Source: Treponema sp. (GTDB lineage: Bacteria > Spirochaetota > Spirochaetia > Treponematales > Treponemataceae). From it: a DNA stretch of 9,296 nucleotides. Numbering within the stretch: position 1 is the first letter of the stretch; each line of letters starts with the position of its first letter. Where the stretch lies: the NCBI GenBank assembly GCA_017421145.1, contig JAFOTA010000028.1:1-9296 (forward strand), read 5' to 3'. The position numbers and the translations under genes are program-made. Below the pieces are notes generated by a model. That model was given only the letters and a program-made list of their open reading frames with translations. It searched no databases and had not been told where the DNA came from. Of the stretch, positions 1 through 6,507 are shown piece after piece.

Positions 1-10
1 AAAATCCGGC

Positions 11-1198
11 TCAATGATTTTCCAAGAACTTCTGTACCCTTAATTCTGTATCCTCCTTTATACCGTAGGCTTTTGTTTCGTTGTCACCGCGGATTTCGGG
101 GTTTGAGATAAGTATGGAATCGTAGCGTTTCAAGTCGAAAAATTTGATTTTTTTGGCGTATTGGTCGTCTTTTTTTGCTGAGACTGCGGTTCTTGTTTTT
201 CCGTCGCAGATTAAAAAGCGGATTCTGCCAGATTTGTTGAGCATTGCATCTGAAACGACTTTTCCTTTTATTGCTGTGGAGTCTTCTTCCATGGGTACAG
301 TTTTGTATCCTTTTTTGAAGATGAAATATGTCATTTTCACGGATTCCCTGTCCAAGCGGGCGTTTTTTGCAATCGGTGAAACCGGCTCAACGGGTGCCAA
401 GCTTATTTCTGCATGGCATGTATGGTTGGGGCCTGCGCTCAAGGCCGGGCAGTCTGATTGTCCCATGCATGGTGAAAGTATGCAAAATCCGTTTTGAATA
501 AGGCGGTTTCTTATTTGTAGCAGATTCCGGCTTGTTTCCAATAGTGCCGGCTCGGATAAAAAAAGGATTCCGTCATCTACAAGATTTTCCGAAAGCTTGA
601 TTAGAAAATCCGTGCGTTTTTGAATGAAGTCCGGGCTGTTTTTCCAAAGCTCGTTCAAGGCATGGCTCATGATGATTATGTCATATTTTTTGTCCGAATG
701 AGGAACATCTTTTTCGAAATTCTGTACCCTTGTTTTTATGGTGACAGATTTCAAATCTCTTGAATAAATCTGTGTTGCAAGGTTCAGTGCTTTCTGGCTG
801 AAGTCACATAAATCCACGCTGATTTTTTGAGATCCGTTTTTCAGAAGCAGGTCGCAAAGGCTGACGGATGCCGGAGCGGGACCAGAACCCATGTCGAGTA
901 TGTTTATTTCTTTTTTTTCGGCTGCGATAAGTTCTGGACAGCTTTTTGCCGCCCAGTAAATCTGCATGTAGGAAATCGGCCAATAATATAGAAGATAAGC
1001 ACCAAGTTGTGAAGGATTCTCCATGTAGCCGCTTCCGACAAGTTCACGCTTACCTGTAAGACCTCTTTGCAAGCTTAATAAATCTGATGAAACCTTTAAA
1101 ATCTCTGGTTTTGAGAGAAAATTTGCGTTTTTGTTGTTCCGCCATAGAGAAATCAGGGTTGAAATGTGATTTTGCAACAAACAATCGTTAGTTAACAT
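11..1198 (-). CDS. Rsm22-like small ribosomal subunit methyltransferase family protein
   Basis: This 395-residue protein has a class I SAM-dependent methyltransferase core, with motif I ILDMGSGPAPAS at residues 100-111. The segment SEPALLETSR follows the core at about 215-224. After it come three cysteines at 244, 250 and 261 (SPC, SDCPAL, HTCHAE) and a fourth at 331 in GRIRFLICDGKTR. This spacing resembles the four cysteines reported to hold an Fe-S cluster in mitochondrial METTL17/Rsm22, which acts in small-subunit assembly. An RNA methyltransferase or assembly-factor role is inferred from the family; the substrate cannot be read from the sequence. The start is supported by AGGTGGG (1208-1214) nine bases upstream. 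The gene is last of three on the minus strand, 29 bases after hslO. Its stop lies 11 bases from the window edge, so no terminator is visible. Confidence 0.85.
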   Translation of the reverse strand: MLTNDCLLQNHISTLISLWRNNKNANFLSKPEILKVSSDLLSLQRGLTGKRELVGSGYMENPSQLGAYLLYYWPISYMQIYWAAKSCPELIAAEKKEINILDMGSGPAPASVSLCDLLLKNGSQKISVDLCDFSQKALNLATQIYSRDLKSVTIKTRVQNFEKDVPHSDKKYDIIIMSHALNELWKNSPDFIQKRTDFLIKLSENLVDDGILFLSEPALLETSRNLLQIRNRLIQNGFCILSPCMGQSDCPALSAGPNHTCHAEISLAPVEPVSPIAKNARLDRESVKMTYFIFKKGYKTVPMEEDSTAIKGKVVSDAMLNKSGRIRFLICDGKTRTAVSAKKDDQYAKKIKFFDLKRYDSILISNPEIRGDNETKAYGIKEDTELRVQKFLENH

Positions 1199-1226
1199 TT
1201 TATTTTGCCCACCTAACGTTTGTTAG
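1185..1226 (-). promoter_or_regulatory. Translation start region of the Rsm22-like gene with two alternative hairpins
   Basis: In the minus-strand RNA, CUAAC (1222-1226) can pair with GUUAG (1213-1217) across the loop AAAC. The same GUUAG, extended to CGUUAG (1213-1218), can instead pair with CUAACG (1186-1191). The second pairing encloses the rest of the SD and the ATG at 1196-1198. The two stems exclude one another. They are only 5 and 6 bp long, so a regulatory role is speculative. Confidence 0.2.
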
Positions 1227-1227
1227 C

Positions 1228-2181
1228 TCAAATTTCAGCTGTTGGAATGCGGTAAATCGAGTTGCAGTTCCGGCAGCAAATCTCCAGTGGATTAGGTCCG
1301 TTCTTTTTTATATCATCAAGTTCGGCTTTTGGAAGTGACCGGATATGCCTGATGTAAGTTTCCTTTGAGCATGGGCAGTCATATACGACGGATCTACGGA
1401 CGGCTATCGATGGTTTGAATTCGCAGAATTGGTTGTAAATTAGGTCGTCAATTGTATTGCCCTCGCTGAACCAAGTGCCCAAAGACGGTGCGGTTTTAAA
1501 TGCCACCTCCAATCTTTCGATCAGCATTTCATCCGAGATGGTTTCTTCGGTCATAATGCCGTTTCCTTTTGTGCCTCCGACTTCCGGCATGACTTGCAAA
1601 AACAATCCGCCGGCTCCCGTTACCCTTCCGTTTTTGTCCATCTGGATGCTTGTGTTGAAAGCGGTTTTAATCTGCACGCTCTGGTCAAAAAAATCTACCA
1701 GATCTTTTGCGATGTTTTTTTTGTTTACAGAAATTGAGCTTACATAGGGTGTTTTGTCGCCTTCAAAAAGAGTTGAAATCGTCATGGTGCCTTCACCTAA
1801 AAATGGCTCCAGATCCCAATTTTCAAGAGGCTTTTCAACCGGAATGTGGTCATTGAAAAGATAGCTTCTGACGTATCCAGATGTGTCGGTTTCAACTGAA
1901 AATCCTTGTGCCGGACCGTCAATCTCATAGCGCCAGGTTAGATGTTCCCTGCCTTTCAAAGTGGGCAAAAGCATTGCACCGCAAAGAGATGCCTGACCTA
2001 AAACCATCGTTTCAAGAATACCGGTTTTGTGCTGTGCGCGCATTTGGTTTACGAAACGTGTTCCGTGAAAAATTGCACCTCTTGCACGGCCGTCGCTCAA
2101 AACAAAGATGGCCATTTCATCTTTCGGGAGCGATTCTATTTTTTGCTTCAAATCTTTATCTTCAATTTCTGCTTTTATCAT
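1228..2181 (-). CDS. hslO: Hsp33 redox-regulated molecular chaperone
   Basis: This 317-residue protein is of normal length for Hsp33, a cytoplasmic holdase chaperone activated by oxidation. The N-terminal domain is recognisable from the FHGTRFVNQMRAQH region and the VLGQASLCGAMLLPTL segment. The C-terminal zinc switch is intact: C269-P-C271, 31 residues, then C303-R-N-C306, which fits the family CxC-x(27-32)-CxxC pattern. An extra cysteine at 302 sits next to the switch. Under oxidative stress these cysteines form disulfides, release zinc and expose the client-binding surface (family knowledge). The gene lies 43 bases after DUF763 and 29 before the Rsm22-like gene, suggesting one transcript. 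No clear SD is seen before the ATG at 2179-2181. The start is chosen because MIKAEI fits the N-terminus I expect for spirochaete homologues. Confidence 0.95.
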   Translation of the reverse strand: MIKAEIEDKDLKQKIESLPKDEMAIFVLSDGRARGAIFHGTRFVNQMRAQHKTGILETMVLGQASLCGAMLLPTLKGREHLTWRYEIDGPAQGFSVETDTSGYVRSYLFNDHIPVEKPLENWDLEPFLGEGTMTISTLFEGDKTPYVSSISVNKKNIAKDLVDFFDQSVQIKTAFNTSIQMDKNGRVTGAGGLFLQVMPEVGGTKGNGIMTEETISDEMLIERLEVAFKTAPSLGTWFSEGNTIDDLIYNQFCEFKPSIAVRRSVVYDCPCSKETYIRHIRSLPKAELDDIKKNGPNPLEICCRNCNSIYRIPTAEI

Positions 2182-2224
2182 ATGGATTATGATAACAGGT
2201 TTTGGACATGGTGGCTATGGCTTT

Positions 2225-3502
2225 TTAGTCAAAACAAGTCCTTCCGCCCCATTCTTTTGACATTGATTTTTCATGTGCGATTGCAGCGTCAAAATCAGCG
2301 GCAGGATTGCAGTTTTTTTCAATCTCCAAAGCCGTGTCATGAAGCCGTCTCAGGCAATTTGATTTGTCATCGTATCCCATTTTTGATTTTTCAATGCAGT
2401 CGCCGAGCACTCGGATTGATTCGTCATAGATTTTTGTCGGCACCGGAAATGGATGTCCGTCTTTTCCACCGTGTGCGAAACTGAATCTGGCTGGATCGCG
2501 GAATCTGCTTGGTGTTCCGTAAATCACTTCGCTCACCAAAGTAAGTGACTGGAGCGTTCTTGGCCCAAGCCCTGGTGTAAGCAAAAGAGATTCAAAATCT
2601 TCAGGGTGATTTTCATATGCCGTTGCAAGCACTCCGCCAAGCCTTTTCAAATCAACGTCTTCTGCGCGTACTTCATGATGTGCCGGGAGTATTATGTTCC
2701 GGTTTTTATTTTCTGAAATGATTCCGCAATCAGCATTTTCACTGTCCGAAAAAAGTTCAGGCTGAACCGGTTTTCTTTGTTCAAGCGGATTTCCAAGCCG
2801 TGCAATGTCAGAAATCTCCTTGATTATTTTTTCGCTTTTTTCATTTGAAACCGCAAGGATTTTTTCACGTGTCTTGGCTGCATCCGAATCCGTTAGATTC
2901 AAAATCTGCCCCTGATTTTCACCTGTTATACCGGAATGCGGCTCTTCGGAAAAAGATTTAAGGTCTGCGGAACACCAGTGATAGCGCCGCGCTGTTTTTG
3001 TTTCTGGATTCATTCCCTGCTGGACGATTGCCCAATCCCCTTCGTTTGACAAAATGAAATTATGCTGATAAAGCTGGAATCCGTCCTGCACTGCCGTGTT
3101 GTCGATTTTTGCCGCCAGTTTGCTTGCCTTGACCAAATCATTTCCCGGAAGACCCGTGTGTTCTGAAAGAAAAAGGATTTCTTCAGGAGTGCGCCTTGAA
3201 TATTTTCCCCGTCCGCCGCATATGCAGAGTCCGAATTCCCTTGCCCTTTCGTTTATCCCTCGCTTCAAAGCATACATGACCGACGTAGTTATGCCGGAAG
3301 AATGCCAGTCCATGCCGAGAACTGCACCCAGCGACTGAAACCAAAGAGGGTCGCTCAAACGTCTGAGGACTTCTTTTTTTCCGTATTCAATCAAGAGGAC
3401 TTGTATAATTTCCGTGCCTAAGCTTTTCATCCTGTCTGCAAGCCATTTGGGAACCGTCCCGACATGCAGCGGCAGATCAGCGTGACCTGTGCGTTTTATC
3501 AT
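2225..3502 (-). CDS. DUF763 domain-containing protein
   Basis: This 425-residue protein matches the uncharacterised DUF763 family (recognised from conserved motifs, not searched). Visible blocks are RTGHADLPLHVGTVPKWL (4-21), MDWHSSGITTS (64-74), CGGRGKYSRRTPEE (95-108), GDWAIVQQGMN (155-165) with ARRYHW (171-176), ILPAHHEV (271-278), and a C-terminal block ending FAHGGKDGHPFPVP (342-355). Residues 306-325 (LLLTPGLGPRTLQSL...) look like a helix-hairpin-helix turn, so nucleic-acid binding is plausible but unproven. Residues 180-265 are low in conserved motifs and probably a linker. It is the first gene of the minus-strand operon. The ATG at 3500-3502 has only a weak upstream GAG. The AT-rich block before it contains TATGATAAT (3529-3537) as a possible -10, but I see no good -35. 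Confidence 0.85.
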   Translation of the reverse strand: MIKRTGHADLPLHVGTVPKWLADRMKSLGTEIIQVLLIEYGKKEVLRRLSDPLWFQSLGAVLGMDWHSSGITTSVMYALKRGINERAREFGLCICGGRGKYSRRTPEEILFLSEHTGLPGNDLVKASKLAAKIDNTAVQDGFQLYQHNFILSNEGDWAIVQQGMNPETKTARRYHWCSADLKSFSEEPHSGITGENQGQILNLTDSDAAKTREKILAVSNEKSEKIIKEISDIARLGNPLEQRKPVQPELFSDSENADCGIISENKNRNIILPAHHEVRAEDVDLKRLGGVLATAYENHPEDFESLLLTPGLGPRTLQSLTLVSEVIYGTPSRFRDPARFSFAHGGKDGHPFPVPTKIYDESIRVLGDCIEKSKMGYDDKSNCLRRLHDTALEIEKNCNPAADFDAAIAHEKSMSKEWGGRTCFD

Positions 3503-3544
3503 ATAAACTCAATCAATGGTGAAAAAATATTATCATATATGACA

Positions 3545-3573
3545 TTGAAATAACAGCCGAATTTTTTTAGAAT
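3545..3573 (+). promoter_or_regulatory. Predicted sigma-70-type promoter of putP
   Basis: TTGAAA (3545-3550) is separated by exactly 17 bases from TAGAAT (3568-3573), each one or two bases from consensus. The implied start near 3580 gives a 30-base leader ending in the SD GGAGGAAAG (3601-3609) before the ATG at 3611. Confidence 0.6.
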
Positions 3574-3610
3574 TGGCTCTAAAACAAAGTTATTATTAAC
3601 GGAGGAAAGT

Positions 3611-5140
3611 ATGTCAGCAATGGTACAGCATATTATCGCGTTTGTGTTGTATTTGGGCATGATGATTTTCATCGGTCTGAAATTTATGAAAAAGAACAAC
3701 AGTTCAGAGGATTTTTTTCTTGGCGGACGCAAAATGGGACCTTGGACCACAGCCCTGAGTGCTGAAGCATCCGATATGTCCGGGTGGCTTTTGATGGGAT
3801 TGCCGGGTCTTGCTTATCTTGGCGGAATCAAGGAATGTTTTTGGACTGCCGCGGGGCTTGCTGCAGGAACATATTTGAGCTGGCTGATTGTGGCAAAACG
3901 GCTCCGCAAGTGTACGGTCACATTCGGAAATTCAATTACAATCCCGGAATTTTTGAACAACCGCTTCAATGACAAAAAGCGTATTCTCGGGACGGTCGTC
4001 GTTTTGTTCAATATTCTGTTCTTCACGATTTATGTTTCATCAGGTTTGGTTGCATGTGCGAAATTGTTCAACTCTGTGTTCGGCCTTGAGTATCACATCG
4101 GTCTTGTAATCGGTCTGGTCGTGATTCTTGCATATACAATCACCGGCGGATACTTTGCCGTTTGTACAACCGATTTTATCCAGGGATCCCTGATGTTCGT
4201 CGCACTTCTGCTTACCGGAATATTGATGCTCGTCAAGCTTGGCGGACCTTCGGCTGCTGCTGAAAAAATAAATGAATTCGGTCAGCGGGCAATCAACGGT
4301 GATTTCAATGCATTGAGTGAAAAAATGCAGGAAGCGTTCACGAACAACCAGTCCTATGGTGTGTCATCGATTATTTCTGCCCTTGTCTGGGGGCTCGGTT
4401 ATTTCGGTATGCCGCACTTCATCATCAGGTTCATGGGAATCCGCTCAAACAAGGAAATCAAGACTTCACGCCGCATTGCAGCAGTCTGGGTTGTGATTGC
4501 ACTTGCCGCGGCCTGTGTCGTAGGAAGCTTGGGTTCCGTTTATCTCCAGCCGACAATTTTGAGTACATCTGCAGCGGAAACTGTTTTCAGCGAATCCCTC
4601 AAGCAGCTGTTCCCTCCGTTCATTGGTGGAATCTTCCTTTGTGCAATACTTGCCGCCGCCATGAGTACAGCAGACAGTCAGCTTTTGGTTGCATCTTCTT
4701 CATTCAGCCAGGATATTTTCAAAGGCATCATAAAAAAGAATGCATCTGATAAAGCAGTTTTGAACGTGAGCCGTATAACCGTTTTGGTTATTGCACTGAT
4801 TGCCTTTGTGATTTCTCTGGACGAGAACAGCTCGATTTTCAATTTGGTAAGCTATGCATGGGCAGGATTCGGCGGAACGCTTGGTCCGATTATTCTTCTT
4901 TCTCTGTTCTGGCGGCGTTGTACCAATAAAGGTGCCATTGCAGGACTCATCGCAGCAGGAATCACGGTTATCGTATGGAACAAAATCCCTGCGTCCGTAA
5001 ATCCGATTTTCGGTATATATGAAATTCTTCCGGCATTCATAATCAACTTTGTGGTGACGGTTGTAGTAAGTCTTTTGGACAAAAAGAAAGACAACGAGAT
5101 GCTTGAAAAATTTGATGCATATAAAAAGGCAGCTGATTAA
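3611..5140 (+). CDS. putP: Sodium/proline symporter PutP
   Basis: This 509-residue inner-membrane protein of the SSS family has many hydrophobic segments, consistent with about 13 membrane helices. It imports L-proline coupled to Na+. It aligns by eye to Escherichia coli PutP along its length. ALSAEASDMSGWLLMGLPG (48-66) carries Asp55, Ser57 and Gly58 at the same numbers as the E. coli ion/substrate residues. FFTIYVSSG has Tyr141. VWGLGYFGMPH has Trp260. AAAMSTADSQLLVASS carries Ser352 and Thr353, matching the Na2-site Ser340/Thr341. LVSYAWAGFGGTLGP follows later in the protein. The C-terminus is a short charged tail. The start has a strong SD (GGAGGAAAG) four to five bases upstream. It is divergent from the DUF763 operon and appears monocistronic. 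The proline could feed catabolism or osmoprotection; nothing in the window decides this. Confidence 0.95.
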   Translation: MSAMVQHIIAFVLYLGMMIFIGLKFMKKNNSSEDFFLGGRKMGPWTTALSAEASDMSGWLLMGLPGLAYLGGIKECFWTAAGLAAGTYLSWLIVAKRLRKCTVTFGNSITIPEFLNNRFNDKKRILGTVVVLFNILFFTIYVSSGLVACAKLFNSVFGLEYHIGLVIGLVVILAYTITGGYFAVCTTDFIQGSLMFVALLLTGILMLVKLGGPSAAAEKINEFGQRAINGDFNALSEKMQEAFTNNQSYGVSSIISALVWGLGYFGMPHFIIRFMGIRSNKEIKTSRRIAAVWVVIALAAACVVGSLGSVYLQPTILSTSAAETVFSESLKQLFPPFIGGIFLCAILAAAMSTADSQLLVASSSFSQDIFKGIIKKNASDKAVLNVSRITVLVIALIAFVISLDENSSIFNLVSYAWAGFGGTLGPIILLSLFWRRCTNKGAIAGLIAAGITVIVWNKIPASVNPIFGIYEILPAFIINFVVTVVVSLLDKKKDNEMLEKFDAYKKAAD

Positions 5141-5147
5141 TCAGTAG

Positions 5148-5208
5148 AAAAAAAAAACTGCTGACCGTTCTTTTTTTGATAGGAGGTAACGATTGAACGG
5201 TCAGCAGT
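5148..5208 (-). terminator. Intrinsic terminator, minus strand, with an unusually large loop
   Basis: ACTGCTGACCGTTC (5157-5170) and GAACGGTCAGCAGT (5195-5208) are perfect 14-base inverted arms with a 24-base loop. Read on the minus strand, the hairpin is followed immediately by ten T (5148-5157). On the plus strand it is followed by TAAAATCTG with no T run, so it is not a canonical terminator for putP. It may still act as a 3' stabiliser of putP mRNA. Confidence 0.6.
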
Positions 5209-5253
5209 AAAATCTGTATCAGGAATCCATCGATATTTTTCCATGAGCCCTGC
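5148..5253 (-). ncRNA. Candidate small RNA with an anti-Shine-Dalgarno terminator loop
   Basis: A minus-strand promoter (5260-5288) would start transcription near 5253. About 105 bases later there is a perfect 14-bp stem and a run of ten U. The 5' part can form a small CAGG/CCUG or GGAA/UUCC hairpin (about 5226-5251). The terminator loop (24 bases, 5171-5194) reads UUACCUCCUAU on the RNA, so ACCUCCU would be exposed and could pair with GGAGG-type SD sites. The two flanking genes, putP and ldhA, both have GGAGGAAAG. Helicobacter RepG, whose C/U-rich terminator loop binds its target, is a known precedent for this architecture. A 35-codon frame starts at 5244, but its stop (5137-5139) lies beyond the terminator, so a non-coding reading is preferred. 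Nothing shows expression. Confidence 0.42.
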
Positions 5254-5259
5254 ATTAAA

Positions 5260-5288
5260 ATGATAAATCGCATTATTAAATTTTGCAA
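5260..5288 (-). promoter_or_regulatory. Predicted promoter of the minus-strand small RNA
   Basis: On the minus strand TTGCAA (5288-5283) is followed after exactly 17 bases by TATCAT (5265-5260). Both are close to the -35 and -10 consensus. No protein gene on this strand lies downstream before putP, so the only obvious product is the short RNA ending at 5148. AT-rich sequence makes chance matches possible. Confidence 0.4.
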
Positions 5289-5455
5289 GTTTTTTTTACT
5301 TACTTTTCATATTTTTTTAAGAAATCTTATTAAAAATTCCAAGCATTTGATTCTTATTCATGCTGTTTATAGCTAAAATCTTAAAACTATCGTTAGTTAG
5401 TTGCGAAGATTAGATATTTTGGATTTTTACTTGCGAAAAAAACTTATAAAGTGTA
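5289..5455 (+). other. AT-rich intergenic stretch between the small RNA and the ldhA promoter
   Basis: This is AT-rich sequence with several T runs (5290-5298, 5312-5318) and no convincing ORF. TTGCGAA occurs at 5401-5407 and again at 5431-5437, exactly 30 bases apart, which is about three helical turns. This is compatible with paired protein sites upstream of ldhA, but a 7-mer repeat may be chance. I see nothing else here. Confidence 0.3.
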
Positions 5456-5464
5456 TGCTATAAT
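5456..5464 (+). promoter_or_regulatory. Extended -10 promoter of ldhA
   Basis: TGCTATAAT (5456-5464) is a perfect extended -10 element (TG-n-TATAAT). No good -35 lies 17 bases upstream, where the sequence is A-rich; TTGCGA at 5431-5436 is 22 bases away, too far. The predicted start near 5471 leaves a leader of about 27 bases with the SD GGAGGAAAG at 5488-5496. An extended -10 without a -35 is often activator-dependent. Confidence 0.6.
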
Positions 5465-5497
5465 CAGTGAACAGCTTGCGGATATACGGAGGAAAGC

Positions 5498-6505
5498 ATG
5501 GAAACAAAAGAAATAAACGTAGCATTCTTCGATACTCGTTCTTATGACAGGACTTCTTTTTCAGAAGCGAATAAATCATATCTTTATAATATTGATTTTT
5601 TTGATTTTCATCTGAATGAGAAGACTGCAATGACGGCAAAAGGTTATGACGTGATTTGTGTTTTCGTCAATGACACGGTCAACGCAAAAGTCATAGCGGT
5701 GCTAAAAGAATGTGGTGTGAAGCTGATTGCATTGCGTTGTGCCGGATACAACAACGTGGATTTGAAGGCGGCTGCAAAAGCTGAAATCAAAGTCGTAAGG
5801 GTTCCTGCCTATTCTCCTGATTCAGTTGCAGAACATGCGGTTGCATTGCTTTTGTCTTTGACAAGAAAAATCCCGCAGGCTTATATCAAGACGAAATCCG
5901 GTAATTTTACCCTCGATGGTTTGACCGGAAGAAATCTCAACGGACTCACTGCCTGTATACTTGGAACCGGCCGCATCGGAAAACTGACTGCCCAGATTCT
6001 CAGCGGATTCGGAATGAATATAGAAGTGTTTGATGTCGTCCCGGACAATGAATGGGCTTCATCACACGGATTCAAATATGTCCAGCTTGCGCAGTTGTTC
6101 GCCGATGCAGATGTGCTCAGCCTGCACTGTCCGCTTACGGAAGAAACGAAACATGTGGTCAACGCACAGTCACTCCAGCTTATGAAAAGGGATGCTGTCA
6201 TAATCAATACGGGCCGCGGTGCTTTGATCGATTCAACGGCTCTTGTCAACTCCCTCAAAAAACAGACGCTTGGTGGAGCCGCACTGGATGTTTATGAAGA
6301 AGAAAGCAAGTATTTCTTCGATGACTGGTCAGTGAACGTAATCCGTGATGACACCCTTGCACGCCTTATGACATTCCCGAACGTCATAATAACAAGCCAT
6401 CAGGCGTTCCTTACTACAAATGCACTTAAAGCCATTGCTGCAACAACGTTGGACAATATAAAAGAATTCGTTGCCGGTTCAGAGCTGACAAACGAAATCA
6501 AATAA
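5498..6505 (+). CDS. ldhA: D-lactate dehydrogenase (2-hydroxyacid dehydrogenase family)
   Basis: This 335-residue cytoplasmic enzyme is predicted to reduce pyruvate to D-lactate with NADH and so regenerate NAD+ during fermentation. It resembles E. coli LdhA (329 residues) throughout, including FFDFHLNEKTAMTAKG (34-49), LRCAGYNNVDL (79-89) and VRVPAYSPDSVAEHA (100-114). The Rossmann motif GTGRIG is at 156-161, with Asp179 at the end of the second strand, which favours NAD. Catalytic residues are Arg240 (NTGRGALID), Glu267 (LDVYEE) and His301 (SHQAFLT). The start has SD GGAGGAAAG at a normal distance. A DUF1848 gene starts 2 bases after the stop, so the two are probably co-transcribed and translationally coupled. 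Activity on other 2-oxo acids cannot be excluded, but the LdhA-like C-terminus makes lactate the best call. Confidence 0.92.
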   Translation: METKEINVAFFDTRSYDRTSFSEANKSYLYNIDFFDFHLNEKTAMTAKGYDVICVFVNDTVNAKVIAVLKECGVKLIALRCAGYNNVDLKAAAKAEIKVVRVPAYSPDSVAEHAVALLLSLTRKIPQAYIKTKSGNFTLDGLTGRNLNGLTACILGTGRIGKLTAQILSGFGMNIEVFDVVPDNEWASSHGFKYVQLAQLFADADVLSLHCPLTEETKHVVNAQSLQLMKRDAVIINTGRGALIDSTALVNSLKKQTLGGAALDVYEEESKYFFDDWSVNVIRDDTLARLMTFPNVIITSHQAFLTTNALKAIAATTLDNIKEFVAGSELTNEIK

Positions 6506-6507
6506 GG

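Noticed and set aside
2029..2484. A 151-residue plus-strand frame across the hslO/DUF763 junction.
   Set aside because: It is antisense to two recognised genes, has unnatural composition and no start signals.
5137..5244. A 35-residue minus-strand frame (MEKYRWIPDTDF...) starting just after the predicted small-RNA promoter.
   Set aside because: Its stop lies beyond the ten-U terminator tract, there is only a weak AGGG before it, and the later codons are dictated by the terminator stem and T run. A short coding transcript that escapes termination cannot be fully excluded.
5281..5335. T-rich stretch after putP that might be a plus-strand terminator.
   Set aside because: The only stems available (AAATTT/AAGTTT type) are short and almost entirely A-U, so no credible GC stem precedes the T runs.
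5401..5480. Possible Rex redox-repressor site upstream of ldhA.
   Set aside because: The TTGTGAA-n-TTCACAA palindrome is not present; the TTGCGAA copies are direct, not inverted.
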